Positions 53,113 to 62,536 of a DNA stretch of 64,000 nt are shown piece by piece; within the stretch, counting starts at the first letter, position 1; the number at the start of each line of letters is the position of its first letter. A program made the position numbers and the translations under genes. A model generated the notes under the pieces. It had not been told where the DNA came from. It searched no databases and saw only the letters and a program-made list of their open reading frames with translations. Source of the DNA: Caballeronia sp. NK8. Its GTDB lineage: Bacteria; Pseudomonadota; Gammaproteobacteria; Burkholderiales; Burkholderiaceae. The DNA lies in NCBI RefSeq assembly GCF_018408855.1, contig NZ_AP024325.1:930001-994000 (forward strand), written 5' to 3'.

Positions 53113-54522
53113 ATGTCGAACGATGCGCGTCAGCCCAAGGTCACTGTGAATCCAACAACAACGCTCGCCCCCTGGTCCGTCCACGACACTCAGCTTCTGA
53201 TCGCCTGCGCGCTCGGCCTCGCGATCATCATCGTTTCCATCAGCGTGCTCAAGCTCGCGCCGTTTCTGTCCATTCTGGTGGGCACGTTCGCGGCGGGCTT
53301 CGCCGCGCATCAACCGCTCGAGGCGATCGCGCAGGCGTTCAGCAAGGGCGCGGGCGCGCTGCTCGGCGACGTCGGCATCATCATCGCGCTCGGCGCCATG
53401 CTCGGCGCGCTGATGGCCGAATCCGGCGCGGCCGATCGTCTCGTCACCACGCTGCTCGATCATTCGACGCCACGCCGCCTGCCTTGGATGATGGCGTTCG
53501 TCGCGATCATCGTCGGCTTGCCGCTCTTCTTCGAAGTGGGCCTCGTGATGATGGTCCCGATCATCTTCGTGATGGCGCGCCGAGCGAAGCAGCCGATCCT
53601 GCGTATCGCGATTCCCGCGCTCGCCGGCATGACGACGCTGCACGCGCTCCTGCCGCCGCATCCGGGACCGCTGATCGCAGTGAGCGCGCTGCACGCCGAT
53701 CTCGGCCTGACGCTCGGTCTCGGTCTGATCGTCGCGCTGCCCGCGGTGATTCTCGCGGGGCCGCTGTATGGCATCTGGCTGTCGAAGCGCCTGCATATCG
53801 ACGAGCCAGAGGAAATGGGCCAGCTCTTCACCGCGCATGGCGACGGCGCCGCGACGCCGGGCTTCGCGATATCGCTTGTCACGATCCTGCTGCCCGTCGT
53901 GATGATGCTCGGCCGCACTGTCGCGAAGCTCGCGCTGGCGAAAGACACGCTGTTGTACGACACGCTCGATTTCGTCGGTGAGCCGCTCATCGCACTCGCC
54001 TTGACGGTGCTCTTCGCGATCGTGATGCTCGGCTGGTCGCGCGGCATGGCGCGCGAGCGCGTCGGCGGCATCCTGCGCAAGAGCCTGCCGCCGATCGCGG
54101 CGCTCCTGCTCACCATCGGCGCGGGCGGCGGCCTGAAGCAGATGCTCGTGAACGCGGGCATCAGCGTGACCATCGGGAAGATTGCGGTCGGCACGCATTT
54201 GCCGCTGATCCTGCTCGCGTGGCTGATCGCGGTCGCATTGCGGCAGGCGACAGGCTCCGCGACCGTCGCCACGACGACGACCGCGGGCATCGTCGCGCCG
54301 GTCGTGGGCGGACTCACGGCGACGCACAGTTCGCTGATCGCGCTGGCGATCGGCGCGGGCTCCGTGTTCTTCTGTCACGTCAACGACGCGGGCTTCTGGA
54401 TGGTGCGCGAATACTTCGGTCTCAAGCTGAAGCACACGGTTGCCGTATGGTCCGTACTCCAGACGATCGTCTCCGTGGTCGGACTCGTGTTGACGCTCTT
54501 GCTCTGGAGCGTGCTGACCTGA
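53113..54522 (+). CDS. GntP family gluconate-type permease
   Basis: Membrane permease of 469 aa with about twelve to fourteen hydrophobic segments. Conserved GntP features include LGDVGIIIALGAMLGALMAESG, FFEVGLVMMVPI, the LLPPHPGPLIAVSAL segment, and RQATGSATVATTTTAGI near the C-terminus. The family imports gluconate, idonate or related acids with H+. No ribosome site precedes the ATG; a GTG at 53147 preceded by AAGG is a possible start. It stands alone; the convergent aldose epimerase could act on related sugars. Confidence 0.95.
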   Translation: MSNDARQPKVTVNPTTTLAPWSVHDTQLLIACALGLAIIIVSISVLKLAPFLSILVGTFAAGFAAHQPLEAIAQAFSKGAGALLGDVGIIIALGAMLGALMAESGAADRLVTTLLDHSTPRRLPWMMAFVAIIVGLPLFFEVGLVMMVPIIFVMARRAKQPILRIAIPALAGMTTLHALLPPHPGPLIAVSALHADLGLTLGLGLIVALPAVILAGPLYGIWLSKRLHIDEPEEMGQLFTAHGDGAATPGFAISLVTILLPVVMMLGRTVAKLALAKDTLLYDTLDFVGEPLIALALTVLFAIVMLGWSRGMARERVGGILRKSLPPIAALLLTIGAGGGLKQMLVNAGISVTIGKIAVGTHLPLILLAWLIAVALRQATGSATVATTTTAGIVAPVVGGLTATHSSLIALAIGAGSVFFCHVNDAGFWMVREYFGLKLKHTVAVWSVLQTIVSVVGLVLTLLLWSVLT

Positions 54523-54531
54523 ACCGCGACG

Positions 54532-55686
54532 TCAACGCACCCCGAGCTTCCAGACCGTGACTTCGTGATACTCGTCGCCGGGCTTGAGCTCGGTCGACGG
54601 GAACGCCGGACGATTCGGCGAGTCCGGAAAGTGCTGGGTTTCCAGCGCGAAGCCATCCGTCTGGCGATACGCCGTGCCCGACGTGCCGATCGCGCTGCCG
54701 TCCAGACCGTTGCCCGTGTAGAACTGCAGGCCCGGTTGCGTCGTGTAGACATCGAGCACGCGGCCGCTCGACGGATCGTAGGCGCGCGCCGCGAAGATCG
54801 CTTCATCGATGCGCTGGCCGTTCTTGTTGAGCTTCCAGTTGTGATCGTAGCCGCGCGCAAAGCGCATCTGCTGATGCGAGGAACGCAGCCGCGCACCGAT
54901 CGGCGTGAGCGCGCGCAGATCGAGCGGCGTGTTCTCGACGTTCGCGATCTCTCCCGTCGGAATCGAATCGGGCCGCGTCGGCGTATAGCTCGATCCCGCG
55001 ATCATGATGAGCTGACTCTCGACGCCGCCGCTGTTCTCGCCCGCGAGGTTGAAGTAGCTGTGATTCGTGAGATTCACGACAGTCGGCTTGTCCGTCTTCG
55101 CGCGATAGTCGATGCGCAATTCGTTCTCATCCGTGAGCGTGTAGGTGACATCGACCGTGAGCGTGCCGGGAAAGCCGTTCTCGCCATCGGGACTCACGTA
55201 GCGAAGCTGCACGCCCGCGCCCTGTGCGCCCTGGAACGTTCTCACCACGGTCCAGACCTTTTCGTCGAAGCCGTGCGGTCCGCCATGCAGCGTGTTCGGC
55301 GGCTCGTTGACGGGCAGCTTCCAGGTGCGTCCGCCGAGCTCGAACCGTCCATCGGCGATGCGGTTCGCATAGCGCCCGATCAATCCGCCGAAATGAATCT
55401 TGCCGTTGTACTTTTCATAGTCGCCGAGCGAGCCGAAGCCGAGCACGATATCCGCGCGACGTCCGCGCCGGTCGGGCACATCGAGCCGTGTGACGATGCC
55501 GCCATAGGTGATGCAGTTCATCGTTACACCGCGTGCATTCGAAAGCGTGTATTGCACGACCGCCTGACCTTGCTGCGTCGCGCCATAAGGCGCGGAAGAG
55601 ATCGACGCTGCCGCGACGCGCAGCGGCATGAACGCCGCGTACGCCAGCATGGATATGACCAGGAGGCCCTTTTTCGAGTCGCGCAT
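54532..55686 (-). CDS. Secreted aldose 1-epimerase (galactose mutarotase family)
   Basis: Mutarotase of 384 aa that interconverts sugar anomers. A signal peptide (RDSKKGLLVISMLAYAAF, cut near VAAAS) directs it to the periplasm. Catalytic residues are seen in NHSYFNLAG (His) and GFALETQHFPDSPN (Glu), with GRYANRI and LHGGPHGFDEKVW as further family motifs. Start at 55686 gives a clean signal peptide; 55716 adds 10 residues. Neither has a good ribosome site. Export fits sugar processing before uptake. Confidence 0.93.
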   Translation of the reverse strand: MRDSKKGLLVISMLAYAAFMPLRVAAASISSAPYGATQQGQAVVQYTLSNARGVTMNCITYGGIVTRLDVPDRRGRRADIVLGFGSLGDYEKYNGKIHFGGLIGRYANRIADGRFELGGRTWKLPVNEPPNTLHGGPHGFDEKVWTVVRTFQGAQGAGVQLRYVSPDGENGFPGTLTVDVTYTLTDENELRIDYRAKTDKPTVVNLTNHSYFNLAGENSGGVESQLIMIAGSSYTPTRPDSIPTGEIANVENTPLDLRALTPIGARLRSSHQQMRFARGYDHNWKLNKNGQRIDEAIFAARAYDPSSGRVLDVYTTQPGLQFYTGNGLDGSAIGTSGTAYRQTDGFALETQHFPDSPNRPAFPSTELKPGDEYHEVTVWKLGVR

Positions 55687-55819
55687 AAGTGGTGTGAAAG
55701 GAAGATCGTCCGGCATCGCAAAACGGGAAGTTCAGCATCGCCTATGCCTGACTCATGAGCGGGCACGTCGCGTGCGGCCGATTTCGCGTCCATCCATTGA
55801 CGATGACAAGGAGCCTCTC

Positions 55820-55996
55820 ATGAACGAGCAAACAGATCGTCCCACCCCGCCGAAACAAACGACCGAAGACCCGAATGTGGCCGACCGCCGGCTGTCCGAT
55901 GAACAAAAGCGCGCGATGAAGGACGAGCCCGCGCCGCCGCAACGCGACAAGCAAGGCAAACTGCCCGATCCGAAGGAGGTCGGCGAAGCGGGCTGA
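55820..55996 (+). CDS. Small hydrophilic protein of unknown function
   Basis: Protein of 58 aa rich in Pro, Lys, Asp, Glu and Gln with no hydrophobic segment: NEQTDRPTPPKQTTEDPN, then VADRRLSDEQKRAMKDEPAPP. It is probably disordered. A strong AAGGAGCC site with a 5-base spacer supports translation from 55820. Family not recognised. It stands alone between two divergent or unrelated genes. Confidence 0.7.
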   Translation: MNEQTDRPTPPKQTTEDPNVADRRLSDEQKRAMKDEPAPPQRDKQGKLPDPKEVGEAG

Positions 55997-56135
55997 TTCA
56001 TTAGATGAATCGTGATCGTCCGGTCACCGCGCGACCGGACCGGATCGCTTTTGTTGTATGGTATTCCTTAGCTATCGCTGCCTCGATGCCGCGCCCGGCG
56101 ACGCGTCTCGCCGGAACCACGAAGCAAGACCGCTC

Positions 56136-58745
56136 ATGCACGATCCTGCTCATTTTCTGCCATCGTTCGTGTGGCGCGCGGCGCGCGACGGGGTGATCCA
56201 GTATGCGAATCCGTGGGCGTGCCGTTATCTCGGCATCGCCTTTCCCGAACTCGTCGGGCGTTCGTGGAAAGCTTTTGTCCACCCCGACGATATCCCGCCC
56301 GTGCTCGATGCACTGCGTCAAATGCGCGACGGCACGCTGCTGCGCAACGTCGACGTGCGCCTGCTGCGCGCGGACGGCGCGTTCCGCTGGCATACGCTGC
56401 ATCTGCAGGCGCGCCGCGACGAGGAAGGCCTGATCTCCGATACGGTCGGCGTCGCGATCGACATCCACGAGTGCCGCCACGCATGGGCGATGTACGAGGC
56501 GAGCGAGCGGCGCCTGCAGGCCGCGTTCGCGGGCGCGCGCATGGGCGCGTGGGAATGGGACATGAAGACGCGCGTCGTGCGGATGACGGCGCAGCTCGCC
56601 GCGCTCTATTCCTTTCCCCCCGGCACCGAAGCGGTCTTGCTTTCGGAAGTGTGGGACCGTGTCGCGCCGGAGCATCGCGAGCCGTTTCAGCGCAAGCTCA
56701 CCGAAGCATTGCGCGACGGCGGCCCGTTCGAATTCGACTTCGTGCTCGAAGGCGAACAGGGAAACCGACGCTGGCTGCGCATGCGCGGACATCCCGAGTT
56801 CGATCGTCAGGGCGTGCTCACGCGCGTCTATGGCGTGAGCTTCGACATCAGCACGCAGCGCGCCGATGAAGAGCGCCTGAGCCTGTCGGAACGACGCTAT
56901 CGCGCACTCGTCGAGACGACAGGCGCGCTCGTCTGGTCCGCCGATGCGAACGGCGAGATTCGTCCTTCGGGCGGCGAATGGGAGCAGTTCACGGGCACGT
57001 CGCCCGAGATATTGTCCGGCTGGGGATGGCTCGACTATATCCATCCCGATGACCGCGAGCGCACCCATCAGGCATGGCTCGAAGCGCTGCGCGAAGGCAC
57101 GGCGCGCACGCTCACCTTTCGCATGTACCGGCGCGACGGCGTATATCGCATGGTGCAGGCGCATGCCGCGCCGCTCTACGACGACAAGGGCAATCTGCAG
57201 GAATGGTTCGGCACGACGACCGACGTCACGCCGCGCTACGAGGCGCAGGCCGCGATCGAAGCACGCAGCCTGCGCCTCACCGTGGCGATGCAGGCCGCGA
57301 ACATCCGCATCGCATCGCTGGAACTGGCAACCTGGACGCTGGTGCTCGAAACCGGCGGAGAACGTCAGGTTACCGAAACACTCGGTTATGAAGCGGCGCT
57401 CGCACGCGTGCATCCCGATGACAGCGCGACGCTCGACCGTTACATACGCAGCCTCGCGCAGGGCGATAACCCCGAAGGGCACTTCGAATTCCGCGTGCGC
57501 AATCCGCACGGCGAGCAATGGATGCAGGGCAGCGCCCTGCTCCAGCGCAGCAAGGACGGCGAGCCGCTGCGCATCATCGGCAGTGTGATCGACATCACCG
57601 AGCGCAAGCACATGGAACTCATGCTGCGTGAAGCGGGACGCCGCAAGGATGAATTCCTCGCGATGCTCGCGCATGAGTTGCGCAACCCGCTCGCGCCCTT
57701 GCGCACGGCCATCGCGCTGTTGCAAAAGGACCGCGATGGCGACGCGCGGCTCAATGAACTCATCGATCTGATGCGCAGGCAGGTGGAGCACATGACGCGC
57801 ATCGTCGACGACCTGCTCGAAGTGTCGCGCATCACGCAGGGACGCATCGCGTTGCAGCTCGAACCGATTCTCGTCGGCACCGCGGTGTATCACGCGGTGG
57901 AAGCGATCGCGGGCATGGTCGAGTCGCGCGCGCAGAATATTCAGGTCGATGTCTCCGACGCGACCACCTGGGTCTGCGGCGACCCGACGCGGCTCTCGCA
58001 GATTCTCGTGAACGTGCTGAACAATGCGAGCAAATACACGCCCGAGCAAGGCCGCATCACCGTGAGCGTGCAGGCGGATGACGAATGGGTAGCGATCGTC
58101 ATCGCCGATACGGGCACGGGCATCTCGCCGGACCTGCTGCCGAAAGTGTTCGAACTCTTCGCGCAAGGCGAGCGCACGCTCGACCGTTCCAACGGCGGGC
58201 TGGGCATCGGGCTGTCGCTTGTGAAGAAGCTCGTCGAGATGCATAAAGGCACGATCACCGTGCAGAGCCCCGGGCCGGGTCTCGGCACGACTGTCACCGT
58301 GCGGCTGCCGCGCCTGCATCATCACGAGCGGCATTCGGCGCTCGCGCTCTCGGAGACGAGTCTGCGCGAAGCGCGCGCGGCGTTGCGCATTCTCGTCGTC
58401 GACGATAACCGCGACGCCGCCGATTCACTCGCGATGCTGTGCGAGTCGGAGGGACATGCCGCACGCGTCGCGTATTCGTCGGCGGAAGCGCTGGAGGCCG
58501 CGCCGCTCTTGCAACCCGATGTGGCGCTGCTCGATATCGGCCTGCCCGATATCGACGGCTACGAACTCGCGCGCCGCATGCGCCGCAAGGGCGACACGAC
58601 CCCGCTGCTGATCGCGATCACGGGTTACGGTCAGGCCGAAGACCGGCTGCGCGCGCAGTCGGCGGGCTTCGATTATCACTTCGTCAAGCCGGTCAACGTG
58701 GACAGTCTGCTGAAGCTTTTGTCATCCTTGACGATCACGCGCTGA
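56136..58745 (+). CDS. Cytoplasmic multi-PAS hybrid histidine kinase
   Basis: Sensor kinase of 869 aa without membrane segment. It has four PAS/PAC-like regions: about 10-120, 122-250, 255-375 and 380-495. HisKA follows with FLAMLAHELRNPLAPL (His near 512), then ATPase boxes (DTGTGIS and NGGLGIGLSLVKKL). A C-terminal receiver (about 750-862) has VVDDNRD, LLDIGLPDIDG, ITGYG and FVKPV, all intact. There is no HPt, so phosphate must pass to a separate protein. Start uncertain: 56058 would add 26 Arg-rich residues. Signal unknown. Confidence 0.94.
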   Translation: MHDPAHFLPSFVWRAARDGVIQYANPWACRYLGIAFPELVGRSWKAFVHPDDIPPVLDALRQMRDGTLLRNVDVRLLRADGAFRWHTLHLQARRDEEGLISDTVGVAIDIHECRHAWAMYEASERRLQAAFAGARMGAWEWDMKTRVVRMTAQLAALYSFPPGTEAVLLSEVWDRVAPEHREPFQRKLTEALRDGGPFEFDFVLEGEQGNRRWLRMRGHPEFDRQGVLTRVYGVSFDISTQRADEERLSLSERRYRALVETTGALVWSADANGEIRPSGGEWEQFTGTSPEILSGWGWLDYIHPDDRERTHQAWLEALREGTARTLTFRMYRRDGVYRMVQAHAAPLYDDKGNLQEWFGTTTDVTPRYEAQAAIEARSLRLTVAMQAANIRIASLELATWTLVLETGGERQVTETLGYEAALARVHPDDSATLDRYIRSLAQGDNPEGHFEFRVRNPHGEQWMQGSALLQRSKDGEPLRIIGSVIDITERKHMELMLREAGRRKDEFLAMLAHELRNPLAPLRTAIALLQKDRDGDARLNELIDLMRRQVEHMTRIVDDLLEVSRITQGRIALQLEPILVGTAVYHAVEAIAGMVESRAQNIQVDVSDATTWVCGDPTRLSQILVNVLNNASKYTPEQGRITVSVQADDEWVAIVIADTGTGISPDLLPKVFELFAQGERTLDRSNGGLGIGLSLVKKLVEMHKGTITVQSPGPGLGTTVTVRLPRLHHHERHSALALSETSLREARAALRILVVDDNRDAADSLAMLCESEGHAARVAYSSAEALEAAPLLQPDVALLDIGLPDIDGYELARRMRRKGDTTPLLIAITGYGQAEDRLRAQSAGFDYHFVKPVNVDSLLKLLSSLTITR

Positions 58746-58793
58746 AGCGGCTCGCTCTACAATGGCCGTTCGATCAACGCCTTCGAGGACGTC

Positions 58794-59381
58794 ATGACGC
58801 AACAGCCGATCAGCCGCTATCCCGTTCCCGACCCGCAAGACTGGCCCGACGATATCCGCGCGCGCATTCTCGAAGTGCAGGAGAAGGCCGGCTTCGTGCC
58901 GAACGTGTTTCTCACGCTTGCGCATCGGCCCGATGAGTTCCGAGCGTTCTTCGCCTATCACGATGCGCTGATGCTCAAGGACGGCGGCCTCAGCAAGGGC
59001 GAACGCGAGATGATCGTCGTCGCGACGAGCGCGGTGAACGATTGCCTCTACTGCGTCGTCGCGCATGGCGCGATCCTGCGGATCTACGAGAAGAACCCGC
59101 TGGTTGCGGATCAGGTGGCGGTCAACCATCGCAAGGCGGATATCACGCCGCGTCAGAAAGCCATGCTGGATTTCGCGCTGAAGGTGTGCCGCGCGTCGGG
59201 CACGGTGGACGAGACGGACTTCGCCGCGCTCCACGCGCACGGTTTCAGCGATGAAGACGCGTGGGATATCGCGGCGATCACGGCGTTCTTTGGCTTGTCG
59301 AACCGCATGGCAAACGTGATCTCGATGCGGCCCAACGATGAGTTCTTCTTGATGGGGCGTGTGCCGAAAGAGCGGAAGTAA
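58794..59381 (+). CDS. Peroxidase-related AhpD-like protein
   Basis: Protein of 195 aa in the alkylhydroperoxidase-related group. It has C-L-Y-C-V-V-A-H-G with redox Cys pair and His, and the RAFFAYHDALM segment typical of the family. GGACGTC lies before the ATG. A LysR gene starts 6 bases after its stop, so they are probably co-transcribed. It would detoxify organic peroxides; no partner reductase is nearby. Confidence 0.9.
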   Translation: MTQQPISRYPVPDPQDWPDDIRARILEVQEKAGFVPNVFLTLAHRPDEFRAFFAYHDALMLKDGGLSKGEREMIVVATSAVNDCLYCVVAHGAILRIYEKNPLVADQVAVNHRKADITPRQKAMLDFALKVCRASGTVDETDFAALHAHGFSDEDAWDIAAITAFFGLSNRMANVISMRPNDEFFLMGRVPKERK

Positions 59382-59387
59382 CAACCC

Positions 59388-60281
59388 ATGCGCCTTCCCC
59401 CGCTGAAATCCATCATCGCGTTCGAAAGCGTCGCGCGGACCAAGAGCGTGAACCGCGCCGCCGACGAACTCGGCCTCACGCCCTCCGCGGTCAGTCATCA
59501 ACTGGCGAATCTGGAGAGCATCGTCGGGCGTCCGTTGTTCACGCGGCTCGGCCGCGGCCTCGTGCTCACGCCAACCGGCACGCAATATCTCTCCGATGTC
59601 ACCGGCGCGCTCGCCGAACTGAATCGCGCGACCGAACGCGCATCGAGCGAGACATCCGTCGAGATTTTGCGGATTCATTCGAGCCCGAGCTTCGGACTCA
59701 TGTGGCTCTTGCCGCGCCTCGCCGCATTTCAGGAAGCGAACGGCGACATTCAAATGAATCTCGCGTGCTCGTATGAAGACGTGTCCTTCACCTCGGGCTA
59801 TTACGATATCGACGTGCGGCACGGCTACGCGCACTGGACCGATGTCGAAATCAAAACCTTGCGCCACGAAACCATCGCGCCGCTCGCATCGCGCGCTTAT
59901 CTGGAGCGCTTTCCCGTTTCCTCGCCCGACGATCTGCTGGAACGCCGGCTGATCTTTTCCGAATCGCCGCTCGTGCAATGGCGGCAATGGTTCGGCAAGT
60001 TCGGCGTCGCGGCGAAACGCAAGGCGTTCGATTTCTCGTTCGATCGCTCGTACATGTCGCTCGAAGCGGCGGCGCTCGGTCACGGCATCGCGCTCGAAAG
60101 CACGATGCTCGCGTCCGTGCATCTGGAGCGCGGCTCGCTCGTGCCCGTCTTCGGCAGGGAATACGCAGTCGAAGTCGGCGCACATCATCTGGTTTACCCG
60201 AGCCAGAATGCCGGATTGCCGCGCGTCGCCAAGTTTCTCGCGTGGATGGATCAGCAAATCGAGCCGCGCGCCCATACCTGA
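59388..60281 (+). CDS. LysR family regulator, GcvA-like
   Basis: Regulator of 297 aa with N-terminal winged helix (PPLKSIIAFESVARTKSVNRA and LTPSAVSHQLANLES) typical of the GcvA branch, and a ligand domain with SPSFGLMWLLPRLAAFQ. It lies between the peroxidase-like gene and the SDR/transporter/transketolase operon, both on the same strand. It may control either; GcvA-like proteins often regulate adjacent catabolic genes. Confidence 0.93.
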   Translation: MRLPPLKSIIAFESVARTKSVNRAADELGLTPSAVSHQLANLESIVGRPLFTRLGRGLVLTPTGTQYLSDVTGALAELNRATERASSETSVEILRIHSSPSFGLMWLLPRLAAFQEANGDIQMNLACSYEDVSFTSGYYDIDVRHGYAHWTDVEIKTLRHETIAPLASRAYLERFPVSSPDDLLERRLIFSESPLVQWRQWFGKFGVAAKRKAFDFSFDRSYMSLEAAALGHGIALESTMLASVHLERGSLVPVFGREYAVEVGAHHLVYPSQNAGLPRVAKFLAWMDQQIEPRAHT

Positions 60282-60374
60282 AAATTTCTCAGCAATAGTT
60301 GAGCTGAACTGCGTTGATCGTCAGGTGAAGAACGAAGACACTGCGTCTACACCAGACAACCAACGGAGACAACG

Positions 60375-61124
60375 ATGTTGCTCGAGAATCAGGTAGTGAT
60401 CGTCACGGGCGCGGCTTCGGCGCGCGGTATCGGCAAGGCGACGGCCAGGGCGCTCGCGGCGCAGGGCGCGCACATCGTCGTGCTGGACCTGAAGGAAGCG
60501 GACGCACAAGCCGCCGCGAACGATCTCGGTGAAGGCCATCTCGGCCTCGCCTGCGACGTCACCGACAAGGCCGCGTGCGTCGCCGCCGCCAGCGCGGCCA
60601 TCGAAAAGTACGGGCGCATCGACGTGCTCATCAACAACGCGGGTATCACGCAGCCCATCAAGACGTTGGAAATCGGCGCGGCCAATTTCGATGCCGTCAT
60701 CGATGTGAACCTGCGCGGCACGTTGTACATGTCGCAAGCCGTCATCCCGCAGATGAAAAAACAAAAGAGCGGGAGCATCGTCTGCATGTCGTCGGTGTCG
60801 GCGCAACGTGGTGGCGGCATCTTCGGCGGGCCGCATTACAGCGCGGCGAAGGCCGGCGTGCTCGGACTCGGCAAGGCGATGGCGCGCGAGTTCGGCGGCG
60901 ACGGCATCCGCGTCAATTCGATCACGCCGGGCCTGATCCAGACCGATATCACCGGCGACAAGCTCACGCCGGAGATGCGCGCGGACGTCATCAAGGGCAT
61001 TCCGCTGGGACGTCTCGGCGATGCCGCGGATATCGCCAACGCTTGCCTGTTTCTTGCGAGCGGTCTTTCTGCGTATCTCACCGGCGTAACGCTCGATGTA
61101 AATGGCGGCATGTTGATTCATTGA
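60375..61124 (+). CDS. SDR family oxidoreductase of the transketolase operon
   Basis: Dehydrogenase of 249 aa with complete motifs: TGAASARGIG (a two-residue insertion in the glycine loop), NNAG, catalytic Ser in CMSSVSAQ and YSAAK. GGAGACAACG precedes the ATG. First gene of an operon with an ACS-family importer and a split transketolase, so it likely oxidises or reduces a polyol or sugar acid that ends up as a transketolase substrate. Confidence 0.93.
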   Translation: MLLENQVVIVTGAASARGIGKATARALAAQGAHIVVLDLKEADAQAAANDLGEGHLGLACDVTDKAACVAAASAAIEKYGRIDVLINNAGITQPIKTLEIGAANFDAVIDVNLRGTLYMSQAVIPQMKKQKSGSIVCMSSVSAQRGGGIFGGPHYSAAKAGVLGLGKAMAREFGGDGIRVNSITPGLIQTDITGDKLTPEMRADVIKGIPLGRLGDAADIANACLFLASGLSAYLTGVTLDVNGGMLIH

Positions 61125-61180
61125 TCACACGCAACAGCGCACCTGGAAAACCGGGGCGCCAAACATGGCTGGAGACACCT

Positions 61181-62509
61181 ATGAAATCCAAACTGGCCGC
61201 ATCGACGGCAACGGCTGAGTTCGCGTCGTCCCATGACGCAACCAGCTTCGAAGCAAAGACCTACGCCAAGGTCGGACGCCGCCTCATCCCCTTTCTGATG
61301 CTTTGCTATCTCGGCGCGTATCTCGACCGTGTCAACGTCGGCTTCGCCAAGCTGCAGATGCTCAACGATCTGCGTTTCAGCGAAACCATCTACGGCATCG
61401 GCGCGGGCATCTTCTTTCTCGGCTACTTCCTGTTCGAAGTGCCCAGTAACGTGATCCTGCATAAAGTGGGCGCGCGCAACTGGCTCGCGCGCATCATGCT
61501 GACGTGGGCGGTGATCTCCGCGTGTTTCGTGTTCGTGAAGTCGCCGACGATGTTCTACGTGCTGCGCTTTCTGCTCGGCGTCGCGGAAGCGGGCTTCGCG
61601 CCCGGCGTGATTCTCTATCTCACGTACTGGTTCCCCGCCGCGCGGCGCGCGAAAGCACTCTCGCTCTTCTTCATGGCGATTCCGCTCGCGGGCATCGTCG
61701 GCGGGCCGCTGTCCGGTTACATCCTGCATGCGTTCCAGGGCGTGCAAGGGCTCGCCGGATGGAAGTGGCTGTTCATGCTCGAAGCCTTGCCGTCGCTCTT
61801 CCTCGGCGTCGCGATCCTGTTCTATCTCGACAACGGCATCGCCGGCGCGAAGTGGCTCACGGATGAAGAGAAGGCCTTGCTCAAGCGCAATGTCGAGAAG
61901 GACAACGCGAACACCGTGAAGCATGTGTCGATCCGCGCGTTCATCGGCGATCGTCGTCTGTGGCTCATGGCCGCGATCTACTTCTGCGTCGTGCTCGGTC
62001 AGTATGGCCTGACGTTCTGGCTGCCCACCATCATCCGCAGGACCGGTGTCGCGGACCCGCTGTGGGTCGGCATTCTCACCGCGATTCCGTATCTCTGCGC
62101 CATCGTCGCACTGCCGCTGATCGGCGCGAGCGCCGACAAGCGCCGCGAACGCCGCCTGCATCTCGCCATTCCGATGCTCGTGTCCGCCGCCGGTTTCGCC
62201 ACCTTGCCGATGCTCGGCAGCGTGGGCGCGTCGATCGTCTGCGTGAGCATCGCGGCGGCAGGGATTCTCGCGTCGTCGTCGCAATTCTGGTCACTGCCCA
62301 CGGCGGTACTCGGCGGCATGTCGGCGGCGGCGGGCATCGCGGCGGTGAACTGCTTCGCCAATCTCGCGGGCTTCTTCTCGCCGGCGATCGTCGGCTGGCT
62401 CAATGACTTCACGGGCAAATCGACCGCGGGCCTGATCTTCATCTCGGTGGCGGTCGTCATCGGCGCGGTGCTCGTGTTCTTCGTGCCCGCCAAGACCGTC
62501 AATCGCTGA
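61181..62509 (+). CDS. MFS transporter, anion:cation symporter (ACS) family
   Basis: Importer of 442 aa with twelve helices, like tartrate, phthalate and glucarate permeases. Motifs include LGAYLDRVNVGFAKLQM, FFLGYFLFEVPSNVILHKVG and the RFLLGVAEAGFAPGVILYLT segment. GGAGACACCT precedes the ATG at 61181; a longer frame begins inside the SDR gene. Second gene of the operon. The substrate is probably a sugar acid or related organic acid. Confidence 0.93.
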   Translation: MKSKLAASTATAEFASSHDATSFEAKTYAKVGRRLIPFLMLCYLGAYLDRVNVGFAKLQMLNDLRFSETIYGIGAGIFFLGYFLFEVPSNVILHKVGARNWLARIMLTWAVISACFVFVKSPTMFYVLRFLLGVAEAGFAPGVILYLTYWFPAARRAKALSLFFMAIPLAGIVGGPLSGYILHAFQGVQGLAGWKWLFMLEALPSLFLGVAILFYLDNGIAGAKWLTDEEKALLKRNVEKDNANTVKHVSIRAFIGDRRLWLMAAIYFCVVLGQYGLTFWLPTIIRRTGVADPLWVGILTAIPYLCAIVALPLIGASADKRRERRLHLAIPMLVSAAGFATLPMLGSVGASIVCVSIAAAGILASSSQFWSLPTAVLGGMSAAAGIAAVNCFANLAGFFSPAIVGWLNDFTGKSTAGLIFISVAVVIGAVLVFFVPAKTVNR

Positions 62510-62536
62510 TTTCACATTCAATCAAGGAGACAACAC

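Noticed and set aside
55995..56011. Perfect inverted repeat GATTCAT-TAG-ATGAATC at the stop of the small hydrophilic protein
   Set aside because: Stem of 7 bp, AT-rich, three-base loop and no U tract; too weak to call a terminator and compatible with chance.
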